64,000 nt of DNA. Origin: Mesorhizobium sp. M7A.F.Ca.US.008.03.1.1 (GTDB lineage Bacteria; Pseudomonadota; Alphaproteobacteria; Rhizobiales; Rhizobiaceae). This document shows, one piece after another, positions 43,641 through 50,881 of the stretch. Made by a program: the position numbers and the translations under genes. Under the pieces are notes generated by a model. That model was not told the DNA's origin. It worked only from the letters and a program-made list of their open reading frames with translations, and searched no databases. The DNA lies in NCBI RefSeq assembly GCF_003997495.1, contig NZ_RZRU01000002.1, forward strand, positions 434,001 through 498,000, written 5' to 3'. Within the stretch, counting starts at the first letter, position 1. Each line of letters starts with the position of its first letter.

Positions 43641-45166
43641 TGACAGTCCATTTCAAATCTTCTCTCGAAGGCCCCAACCTGCGTGGCATGGCAATCGTCT
43701 CGGAGCCGGAGGCCGCCGCCCGCATCGGCATCAATCGCATCGGCGGCGAGTGGATTGCCGGCAGCTCCGGCAAATTCTTGAAAATCGACAGTCCTTCGAC
43801 GGGCGAGCATCTCGGCTATCTCTCCCTTTCCACCCGCGCCGATGTCGGCCGCGCGGTGAAAGCCGCCGAAGGCGCACGCGAGGCCATGCGCAAGATGGGA
43901 ACCTTCGCGCGCGCTCAGCTGTGCATGCGCATTGCCGACGCGATCGACAGGCGCGCCGAGGAGCTGGCGCACCTGCTCTGCCTGGAACAGGGCAAGCCCT
44001 TCCACAGCGAGGCAAAGGCCGAAGCGTCGGCAGCAGCTCTCGGTTTCCGCAATGCGGCAGAGCAGATGAAGTGGCTGGAGACGGCGGCGTTTCCGCTTGC
44101 CGATGCCAACAAGCGAGCCTTCAGCTTCCTGCAACCGAAGGGCGTCTTCGCTATCATCACGCCCTGGAATTTCCCGCTTGCCCTGCCCTGCCTCTATTAT
44201 CTCGGACCGGCCGTCGCAACGGGCAACACCGTCGTCTGGGTGCCCGCGCCGACGACGTCGCTGATCGCCACGGCACTCGTCGAATGCTTCATCGAGGCGG
44301 GACTGCCGGACGGCGTCATCAATCTCGTTCTGGGTGACGGCGCGGAGGTGGGCGACGAGGCGGTCGTTCATCCGGGCACCCATGCCATCGGCTTCACCGG
44401 CAGTTCCGCCACCGGCGCGACGATCGCCCGGCGTGGCGCGGGCAAGCCGCTTCTGCTCGAAATGGGCGGCAACGGTCCGACCATCGTCCTGGCCGATGCC
44501 GATATCGACATGGCTGCCGCCCAGGTGGGAGCCGGCTGCTTTGCCAATGCCGGGCAGATCTGTACGGCCACCGAACGCGTGCTGGTGCACAAATCCGTCC
44601 ACGACCGTTTCATCGAAGGTCTCGTGAAAGCGGCTTCGAAGGTGAAAATGGGCGACCCTTTCGATCCGGCGACCACGATGGGTCCGATCAACAATGCGGT
44701 GGCCGTCGACAAGGTGCTCTGCCACATCGCGGACGCCCGCTCACGTGGCGCCGAGATCGTCACCGGCGGCAATGTGGCGTCGGGTTTTGCCACCAATCTC
44801 TATTTCGAGCCGTCGATCGTCACAGGACTGACCCGGGAAAGCCTGCTCAATGTCGAGGAATCCTTCGGGCCGATCGCACCCGTGCTGACCTTCGAGACCG
44901 ACGAGGAGGCGATGGAACTTGCGGCGTCCAGCCCCTACGGCCTGTCGGCCGCGGTCTTCACAAGCACCATCAAGAGTGCCTTTGCCTTTGCTGAAAACCT
45001 GAAGGTCGGCATCGTCAACATCAACGAGATGAGCTGTTATTGGGAGCCGCACATCCCTGCCGGCGGCGCCGCCGGGACGCAGAGCGGCCTCGGTCGCACC
45101 GGGGGTCGACACACGCTGATGGAAATGTGCGACCTGAAGACGATTACCGTGGATGTCACTCGCTGA
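43637..45166 (+). CDS. NAD(P)-dependent aldehyde dehydrogenase
   Basis: A 509-residue aldehyde dehydrogenase with IITPWNFPLALPCLYYL, the active Glu in LLEMGGNGP and the catalytic Cys in NAGQICTATERV. The N-terminus is about 20 residues longer than usual, and a later in-frame ATG (MAIVSEPEA) is possible. Last gene of the plus-strand catabolic operon. Two palindromic repeats follow the stop and may end transcription. Confidence 0.88.
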   Translation: MMTVHFKSSLEGPNLRGMAIVSEPEAAARIGINRIGGEWIAGSSGKFLKIDSPSTGEHLGYLSLSTRADVGRAVKAAEGAREAMRKMGTFARAQLCMRIADAIDRRAEELAHLLCLEQGKPFHSEAKAEASAAALGFRNAAEQMKWLETAAFPLADANKRAFSFLQPKGVFAIITPWNFPLALPCLYYLGPAVATGNTVVWVPAPTTSLIATALVECFIEAGLPDGVINLVLGDGAEVGDEAVVHPGTHAIGFTGSSATGATIARRGAGKPLLLEMGGNGPTIVLADADIDMAAAQVGAGCFANAGQICTATERVLVHKSVHDRFIEGLVKAASKVKMGDPFDPATTMGPINNAVAVDKVLCHIADARSRGAEIVTGGNVASGFATNLYFEPSIVTGLTRESLLNVEESFGPIAPVLTFETDEEAMELAASSPYGLSAAVFTSTIKSAFAFAENLKVGIVNINEMSCYWEPHIPAGGAAGTQSGLGRTGGRHTLMEMCDLKTITVDVTR

Positions 45167-45184
45167 CATTCAAAGCCCGCGCCC

Positions 45185-45231
45185 AGAGCCGGATGATTTC
45201 AGGTCGATACGACCTGAAATCATCCGGCTCT
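45185..45231. repeat. Perfect palindrome with 22-base arms
   Basis: The arms 45185-45206 and 45210-45231 are perfectly complementary around ATA; they begin agagccggatgatttcagg. It lies 19 bases after the aldehyde dehydrogenase stop and looks like a dispersed rhizobial intergenic repeat that could also end transcription. Confidence 0.82.
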
Positions 45232-45244
45232 AACTCAAAGACAT

Positions 45245-45295
45245 AGAGCATGATGCCGTCCGAAAACCGCTTCGCACTCTTCGGCATCATGCTCT
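45245..45295. repeat. Palindromic repeat with agagcatgatgccg ends
   Basis: Arms agagcatgatgccg (45245-45258) and cggcatcatgctct (45282-45295) enclose a core with cgaaaaccgcttcg. This form is common between genes in rhizobia. It stands between two convergent genes. Confidence 0.8.
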
Positions 45296-45343
45296 TGTGC
45301 GCAGACCTACCCTCGCGACCGTATGCCGTCCAGCAGCGAGCTG

Positions 45344-46906
45344 TCAGATGGACCGGCGCAGCCTGTCGGCCATTTTCTCGCCAATCATGATCGAGGTGAG
45401 GTTGGTGTTTGCCTGGCAATCGAGCGGCATGATCGACGCATCGATAACCCGCAGCCCTTCAAAACCGTAGACCCGGCATTCCGGATCGACCACGGCCTCG
45501 CCGGGCCGCCCCATGCAACAGCCTCCGATCCCATGCTGCGCATCGGAAGACTGCGCCAGCAGGAAATTGTCGACCTCCTCGTCGCTTGCCGTTTCGAGCC
45601 ATGACAAAGGCAGATCGGAATCCCCCAGCAGGACGCGCTCGGCGATCGCCTGGATCGGCGCCTGCCGGGCAATCTCGCCGAGGTGGCGATAAGCGATACG
45701 CATGCGCTGAAGATCCATTGGATCGTCCAGCATGTTCTCTTCAACGATCGGCTGGTCGAAGGGATTGGCGGAACGCAGTTGCACGGTGCCGCGGCTTTTG
45801 GCCTCCATCAGGATCAGATTGACCATGGCCTCGCCGAACTGGGCGCTGTCGGATTCCACCCCGATACCGCCATGGTTCATGGCGACGTAGAGGATGTCGT
45901 CGCGCTCGGCACCCGGCACGCCGGAACTCATCCGCACACAGCAGTTGGTATGCCGCGTGTCGACATCGGTCGCCTTGAATTCGGGCTTCAGCTTCAGTTC
46001 GATCCGGCAATAAGGATGGTCGAAGAAACCTTCGCCGACCGGCAAGTCGGCAAGCACCTCGATGTCCTTTCGATTCAAGAGAGCCGCCGGACCGATGCCC
46101 GAGCGCTGCAGGATCACCGGAGAGTGGATGGCGCCGGCCGAGACGATAACCAGCGGCGCCTCGAATTTGCGAACCTGACCGGCCACGATGGCCAAAACGC
46201 CGATCGCTTTCTTGCCATCGAAAAGCACCTTGTCCACCGTCGCCTGCCCGATGATGGTGAGGTTGGGCCGGTCGCGGGCAGCTTCCAGATAGCCGTCATT
46301 GACCGACACGCGCCTGCCGGCTCGACTGTTGATGGGATAGGTGCAAGCCCCTTCGGCATCCGGAGCATTGAGATCGTCATGCCAGGGATGGCCGAGAGCC
46401 ATCGCGCTTTGGCGCATGGCCTTGTCGACGCTTCCCCAGCTTTCGACAGGCGCTCGGTAGATCGGAATCGGCCCATCGCTGCCGTGAAAATTGGCCGCGA
46501 TCGGGTCGTCTTCCAGGCGGCAGAAGAAGGGCAGCACGTCGGCTCCCGACCAGCCCTTGCATCCGATTTCCTCCCAGCGGTCGAAGGCATGGAGCACGCC
46601 GCGAATGGCAATCTGCCCATTGACGGCCGTCGAACCGCCAAGCCCTTTGCCGCGCCAGTAGACCCGATGCTCCTGCCGCTTGGTGCGGCGAGCCATCAGG
46701 TCGGGATACATGTATTGTTGCTGAAAATGATCGGGAAGCAGCAGGTTGAAGGGATTTGGACTCGCCATCTCGGCAGGTTGCTCGCCGCTCCGGTAGTCCG
46801 GCCCTGCTTCCAGCAAAAGCACGTTCGTGGCCGCATCTTCGGTGAGCCGGGCGGCAAGAACAGCCCCGGCTGCGCCGGCTCCCACAACGATGACATCAAA
46901 GGGCAT
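45344..46906 (-). CDS. GMC-family oxidoreductase
   Basis: A 520-residue FAD alcohol oxidoreductase: VIVVGAGAAGAVLAARL near the N-terminus, signature GKGLGGSTAVNGQIAIRG, active-site His in DAQHGIGGCCMG and Asn in ANTNLTSIMIGEK. The start MPFDVIVVG is the family start. It converges on the catabolic operon, and a palindrome matching the putative IclR operator lies 160-190 bases upstream, so it may belong to the same pathway and oxidise an alcohol for the aldehyde dehydrogenase. Confidence 0.88.
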   Translation of the reverse strand: MPFDVIVVGAGAAGAVLAARLTEDAATNVLLLEAGPDYRSGEQPAEMASPNPFNLLLPDHFQQQYMYPDLMARRTKRQEHRVYWRGKGLGGSTAVNGQIAIRGVLHAFDRWEEIGCKGWSGADVLPFFCRLEDDPIAANFHGSDGPIPIYRAPVESWGSVDKAMRQSAMALGHPWHDDLNAPDAEGACTYPINSRAGRRVSVNDGYLEAARDRPNLTIIGQATVDKVLFDGKKAIGVLAIVAGQVRKFEAPLVIVSAGAIHSPVILQRSGIGPAALLNRKDIEVLADLPVGEGFFDHPYCRIELKLKPEFKATDVDTRHTNCCVRMSSGVPGAERDDILYVAMNHGGIGVESDSAQFGEAMVNLILMEAKSRGTVQLRSANPFDQPIVEENMLDDPMDLQRMRIAYRHLGEIARQAPIQAIAERVLLGDSDLPLSWLETASDEEVDNFLLAQSSDAQHGIGGCCMGRPGEAVVDPECRVYGFEGLRVIDASIMPLDCQANTNLTSIMIGEKMADRLRRSI

Positions 46907-47344
46907 GCCGCACTCCCTGGATCCGACCAATGCACGGCTTACTCGACCGCGACATCATGTTGATTTCATTGTGCACGATCATCTGCCGGCATTCAGGCTC
47001 GGCGACGGGCGCCGGAACCGACCACCTTAGCTGCCGTTGCACAACCGCAAGATCATCATGATTTGTTTTATATGTAAATATGATTTTGTATATGAACCCA
47101 TCGGAAGTGTTTCTTTTCACCATCTGCTCCATATGGCGCGACGAATCCCGGTGCTCTTCGCCCCCTGCCGGCGGCTCTCGCACCGTCATCGCCATCGCCT
47201 TTTGATATCGATCGGCTCTCGACAAAAGCGGTGTTTGACGTGCTGCCCTTTCACGTCGCTCCCAGGGAACAACTGCTTCCATGGAAAGTTAGTCCATGGC
47301 TACACCGCCGGTGAGCTTTCATGATAATCCAAGGGAGACAAATC
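46907..47344. other. Intergenic region between the GMC gene and yciE (438 bases)
   Basis: No gene is supported. It should hold divergent promoters. It contains the putative IclR site 2 at 47065-47098 in an AT-rich patch. Confidence 0.5.
47065..47098. promoter_or_regulatory. Putative IclR operator, site 2
   Basis: GTTTTATAT (47065-47073), a 16-base spacer and ATATGAACC (47090-47098). The left half is identical to site 1 (34910-34943) and the right half matches 7 of 9 bases at the same spacing. It lies upstream of the GMC gene. Confidence 0.5.
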
Positions 47345-47863
47345 ATGGCGACTGCAAAAAGAGCGACGACAAAGGGACTGGAGGCTTTGTTCCTCGATGG
47401 GCTGAAGGATATCTACTACGCCGAAAAGAAGATACTCAAAGCCTTGCCGAAGATGGCAAAGGGCGCCGAATCCGAGGAGGTGGCCGCAGCCTTTGAGAAA
47501 CATCGCATGGAAACCGAAGGCCAGGTCGATCGGCTGGAGCAAGTGTTCGAACTTATGGATAAACCGGCCCGCGGCAAGACCTGTCCCGCGATCGACGGCA
47601 TTCTTGAGGAAGGGTCGGAAATTCTCGACGAATACAAGGGCGACCCAGCGCTGGATGCAGGGCTGGTCGGCGCGGCACAGGCCGTCGAACATTATGAAAT
47701 CGCGCGCTATGGCACGTTGGTGGCGTGGGCTGAACAGCTTGGCAAGAGCGACGTGGTCAAGCTCCTCAACGAGACATTGAAAGAGGAGGTCGCGACGGAC
47801 GAAGCGCTTTCCGGGTTGGGCGAAGGCGGTGTCAATGAGCGCGCCCTGGAGCAAGCTGCCTGA
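47345..47863 (+). CDS. Ferritin-like DUF892 protein, YciE/YciF type
   Basis: A 172-residue all-helical protein. GLEALFLDGLKDIYYAEKKI opens the DUF892 domain, and the ferritin-like metal residues are spread over helices (EKHRMETEGQVDRLE, QAVEHYEIARYGTL, ETLKEEVATDEALS). Family members are stress-induced and bind a di-iron centre. GGGAGA lies 8-13 bases before ATG 47345, so the earlier in-frame start is not used. A strong hairpin follows at 47929-47958. Confidence 0.9.
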   Translation: MATAKRATTKGLEALFLDGLKDIYYAEKKILKALPKMAKGAESEEVAAAFEKHRMETEGQVDRLEQVFELMDKPARGKTCPAIDGILEEGSEILDEYKGDPALDAGLVGAAQAVEHYEIARYGTLVAWAEQLGKSDVVKLLNETLKEEVATDEALSGLGEGGVNERALEQAA

Positions 47864-47928
47864 CTGGACGTCCTGACCGACTTTCGCGACTTGTCGCGGC
47901 GTCGTCGCTACCCCCTTCAGATGCGATC

Positions 47929-47958
47929 AGACCCACCCCGAAACTTCGGGGTGGGTCT
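47929..47958. terminator. Strong hairpin between yciE and the KGG-like gene
   Basis: Arms agaccacccc-type (agacccaccccgaa and ttcggggtgggtct) are perfectly paired over 14 bases around ac. No T-run follows on either strand. It lies between two convergent genes and probably separates them. Confidence 0.6.
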
Positions 47959-47975
47959 GCTGAAATCACCCGCGA

Positions 47976-48173
47976 TCAGCGGTTTTTGTGGCTTTGTTCG
48001 CCAGCTTTCACGTGCTGTTCGTGGGTTCCACCACGCATGCCGGATCCATCGCCCTGCTGCCGTTGGCCACCACCAGCTGCCTGCTGTTGCTGACGGTTTT
48101 TATTGTCGGCGTTCTTGTGGCTCTGCTGGCCTGCCTTCACGTGCTGTTCGTGGCTACCACCTTGATTGGGCAT
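47976..48173 (-). CDS. Small KGG-like stress protein with duplicated motif
   Basis: A 65-residue, very polar protein made of two near-identical ends, GGSHEQHVKAGQQSHKN and GGTHEQHVKAGEQSHKN, joined by a Gln/Gly-rich spacer. Each end resembles the KGG stress-induced repeat. It has no hydrophobic core and is likely disordered. GAAGGAG lies 9 bases before the ATG, which supports a real gene. It lies next to the stress-linked yciE on the opposite strand. Confidence 0.75.
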   Translation of the reverse strand: MPNQGGSHEQHVKAGQQSHKNADNKNRQQQQAAGGGQRQQGDGSGMRGGTHEQHVKAGEQSHKNR

Positions 48174-48476
48174 TCTTCTTCTCCTTCACAATCCACGAGG
48201 CGACAACCGCCTCCCTTGCCTAAGAAGAGTCGGACGCGAACGTTCCCTCACGTAATATTTTGTGAAGGCTGGTCAGACAAAGCCTGGCGTTTGGAGGCGG
48301 CCGAGATGGATGTCAATTCGGCCGAAACGCGCCGGATGGGCGAAGCTTTGTTCGAGCGGATGAACAATCGCTCCCGAGCCACCATGGGATTGCCGTCGCG
48401 GGTTGCGGCAACCCCGCTCGTGGCCACGTATCCTCGAGGTTTGTCAGCCATGTCCCCGGGCTGGACACAGACTGAA
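48174..48476. other. Intergenic region (about 300 bases)
   Basis: No supported gene. A plus-strand frame opening MDVNSAETRRMGEALFER at 48306 runs through the tRNA gene and is not accepted as coding. Confidence 0.5.
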
Positions 48477-48552
48477 TGGTGGGCCCGGAGGGACTCGAAC
48501 CCCCAACCAAGCGGTTATGAGCCGCCGGCTCTAACCATTGAGCTACAGGCCC
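48477..48552 (-). tRNA. tRNA-Ile (CAU anticodon, lysidine type)
   Basis: The minus strand folds as a full cloverleaf: acceptor GGGCCTG with CGGGCCC, anticodon loop CTCATAA (CAU), variable and T regions GCTTGGT and GGTTCGAGTC, and an encoded CCA (48477-48479). The variable region and anticodon stem resemble E. coli ileX rather than elongator tRNA-Met, so the CAU is probably modified to lysidine to read AUA. Confidence 0.9.
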
Positions 48553-48686
48553 CACGCGGGCTGGATTAATGTTTTTCGCATCGCGGCACAAGGCTTTCCC
48601 GATGGGCTTCCCCAGATCGCCCAAATCAACCCATAATCGCGCTCTACGCGACGTCTGCGACTTGATCGCAGACCAAGGAGATTTTC

Positions 48687-49397
48687 ATGACCAGACATCT
48701 TTTGCCTCTCGCGCTCGCCGCTGCAATCGCTTTTCCGGCGATGGCTGGAGCCACCGATCTGCCGACGCCGCCCCGCATCGTCGTGTCGGGCGAAGGCGAA
48801 GCAACCGTAGCCCCCGATCTGGCGGTCCTGACGCTGAGCGTCATGCGCGAGGCCAAGACCGCGCGCGCCGCGCTCGACGCCAACAATGATGCCATGGCCG
48901 CCGTGATCGCGGCGATGAAGTCGGCCGGCATCCAGGACCGCGACCTGCAGACCGCGGGCATCCAGATCAACCCGCGCTACAACTACACCAACAAGCCGGA
49001 TGGCAGCCAGGAAGCCGAACTCGTCGCCTATCAGGTGACCAATACGCTGTCGGTGCGGGTGCGCGATGTCGACAAGACCGGCGAGATCCTCGACAAGGCG
49101 GTGTCGCTTGGCGTCAATCAGGGCGGCGGCATTGCCTTCACCAATGACAACCCGGCGGCAACGGTCACCGAGGCGCGCAAGAAGGCGGTCGCCAACGCCA
49201 TGGCCAAAGCCAAGACGCTGGCCGGGGCAGCGGGCGTCAGCCTAGGCCGGGTGCTCGAGATCACCGACCAGAACATCGCGCCGACGCCAATGCCGATCAA
49301 CGCCAAGGCCTTCGACGCGGCGGGTGCCGCGGCTCCCGTGCAGGCTGGCGAGAATTCCTACAATGTGCAAGTCACCGTCACCTTCGAATTGAAGTGA
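48687..49397 (+). CDS. SIMPL-domain (DUF541) periplasmic protein
   Basis: A 236-residue secreted protein: signal peptide MTRHLLPLALAAAIAFPAMA with cleavage near GA, then the SIMPL domain (RIVVSGEGEATVAPDLAVLTLS, ending YNVQVTVTFELK). The family is linked to oxidative stress tolerance and forms ring-like assemblies in some bacteria; the biochemical role is unsettled. AAGGAG stands 8 bases before the ATG. A strong terminator follows at 49459-49493. Confidence 0.92.
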   Translation: MTRHLLPLALAAAIAFPAMAGATDLPTPPRIVVSGEGEATVAPDLAVLTLSVMREAKTARAALDANNDAMAAVIAAMKSAGIQDRDLQTAGIQINPRYNYTNKPDGSQEAELVAYQVTNTLSVRVRDVDKTGEILDKAVSLGVNQGGGIAFTNDNPAATVTEARKKAVANAMAKAKTLAGAAGVSLGRVLEITDQNIAPTPMPINAKAFDAAGAAAPVQAGENSYNVQVTVTFELK

Positions 49398-49458
49398 GCG
49401 GCTCTGACGATCCGTGGCTGAGCCTGGCCCCGGCAATCATCAGCCAATAGCGCGCATG

Positions 49459-49493
49459 AAAAACCCCGCGGGATTGCTCCCGCGGGGTTTTTT
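49459..49493 (+). terminator. Rho-independent terminator after the SIMPL gene
   Basis: Arms ccccgcggga and tcccgcgggg around a short loop, followed by six Ts and preceded by As, so it could also work on the opposite strand. Confidence 0.88.
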
Positions 49494-49625
49494 CGAGCCA
49501 CACCCTTCAAACGGAAAGGGGCTCCGCTAGTCCCAGCTGATCTTGCTAAGATCATGCTGCCCACCCGTGTCTCCAGGCTGATCCTCACAGAGGATCGGCC
49601 CTCCAGGATTCGGCCAAACCCGAGC

Positions 49626-49982
49626 TTAGCGATAGATAACCGGGCAGCCGCGCTCATTGGCGAACACGACGACGACGCGGTCGCCATCCTGGCGGCCCGC
49701 CACTTTCACCGTACGACGGCTGACGTCGACAATGCGGACACGGTGGAGGCCCATGCGTTCGGCCTTGTCGAGGGCGCGGTCCGGCGAGCAGCCACGGCGC
49801 CAGTCGCCACGGCGCTCGTCACGGCGATGGCGATAACCGTCGTCACCGGTATAGACGCCGAAACGCGGATCGTTGTTGTTGCCGAAGCCGAGGTAGAGGC
49901 TGTCGGCGTGAGCGGGAACGGCCGCCAGCGTGCCGAGACCGACCAGGGCCGAAAGGGCTGCCGTCTTGATCGTGTTGAACAT
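49626..49982 (-). CDS. Small secreted protein of unknown function
   Basis: A 118-residue protein with a Sec signal peptide (MFNTIKTAALSALVGLGTLA, cleavage at AHA-DS). The mature part has a very basic middle (RHRRDERRGDWRRGCSPDRA) and a C-terminal half DKAERMGLHRVRIVDVSRRT with two Cys. Similar short periplasmic proteins are common in rhizobia; I do not recognise a function. A GGAG-containing stretch precedes the ATG. Confidence 0.75.
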   Translation of the reverse strand: MFNTIKTAALSALVGLGTLAAVPAHADSLYLGFGNNNDPRFGVYTGDDGYRHRRDERRGDWRRGCSPDRALDKAERMGLHRVRIVDVSRRTVKVAGRQDGDRVVVVFANERGCPVIYR

Positions 49983-50237
49983 CGTCTTCTCTCCTTTTTG
50001 CGGGCCTTCGCCCGTCCTCGTGAACCGATGGGGGGAGAATGCGCTTGCCTGTCTGAACTCTTTACGAACCTGCCGTTCATCTCCGGTTCATATGGCGGGA
50101 AGAAGGAAAATTCCGGCTATTCGCCACCGTCCCCAGCCCTTGGTGAAGCCCAGAACGCCTGACTCGGCGCCCGGTTCCGACGCCTCGGATTGGCCGAATG
50201 CCTTCGAACGCGGGGCTCTCGCTCACCGCCGCTGGTC

Positions 50238-50684
50238 CTACGGCTCCTCGTCCAGCACGTAGTCAAAATAGTCTTCCGGCTCGGCAAGATCGGTTTCGCT
50301 CGCCTCGACCCGGCCGCGCATCGAGATGCCGGCTTCATGCACGGTCTCGGCGCTGCCGGACACCAGCCGGTGCCACCAGTAGAGGTCGCGGCCCTCGGCC
50401 ACCAGCCGATAGGCACAGGTACTGGGCAGCCAGCTGATGGTTCGCACATTCTGCGGCGTCAGCCCGACGCAGTCGGGAACGCGCGCCAGCCGGTTGACGT
50501 AGTCCGAACAGCGGCAGGTGTCGGCGTCGAACAGCCGACAGCCGACGCTGGTCCAGTAGATCTCGCCGGTATCCTCGTCCTCGAGCTTTGACAGGCAGCA
50601 TTTACCGCAGCCGTCGCACAGCGATTCCCATTCGGCCGGGCTCATCGACTCCAGCGCCTTGGTTTTCCAGAATGGCGTTTCCAT
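50238..50684 (-). CDS. YcgN-family cysteine cluster protein (UPF0260)
   Basis: A 148-residue cytosolic protein with the family Cys pattern: CDGCGKCC near residue 24, then [14 protein letters not shown] and PDCVGLTP. This arrangement suggests a metal or Fe-S site; the role is unknown. Length and the ending [16 protein letters not shown] fit the family. Single gene, with intergenic spaces on both sides. Confidence 0.9.
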   Translation of the reverse strand: METPFWKTKALESMSPAEWESLCDGCGKCCLSKLEDEDTGEIYWTSVGCRLFDADTCRCSDYVNRLARVPDCVGLTPQNVRTISWLPSTCAYRLVAEGRDLYWWHRLVSGSAETVHEAGISMRGRVEASETDLAEPEDYFDYVLDEEP

Positions 50685-50881
50685 CTCCGGGATGTGGCCC
50701 CGGCCGCAGGCAAGGTCAAGCGCGGCAATGGTCGCAATTGCGGCTATCGTCAGGTGAATGACATGAAGTTGCCTTCAAAAGGTCGGTCAATTGCCCCGTA
50801 CGGCCTCTATCCGTGCCAGACTGGAACCAATCGGCACAAGATCGGTTTCGGCAAGGATGGGACCCCACAAGGAGAATTTCG

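Noticed and set aside
48306-48569. Plus-strand frame starting MDVNSAETRRM
   Set aside because: It reads through the whole tRNA gene and has no ribosome site or homologous motif.
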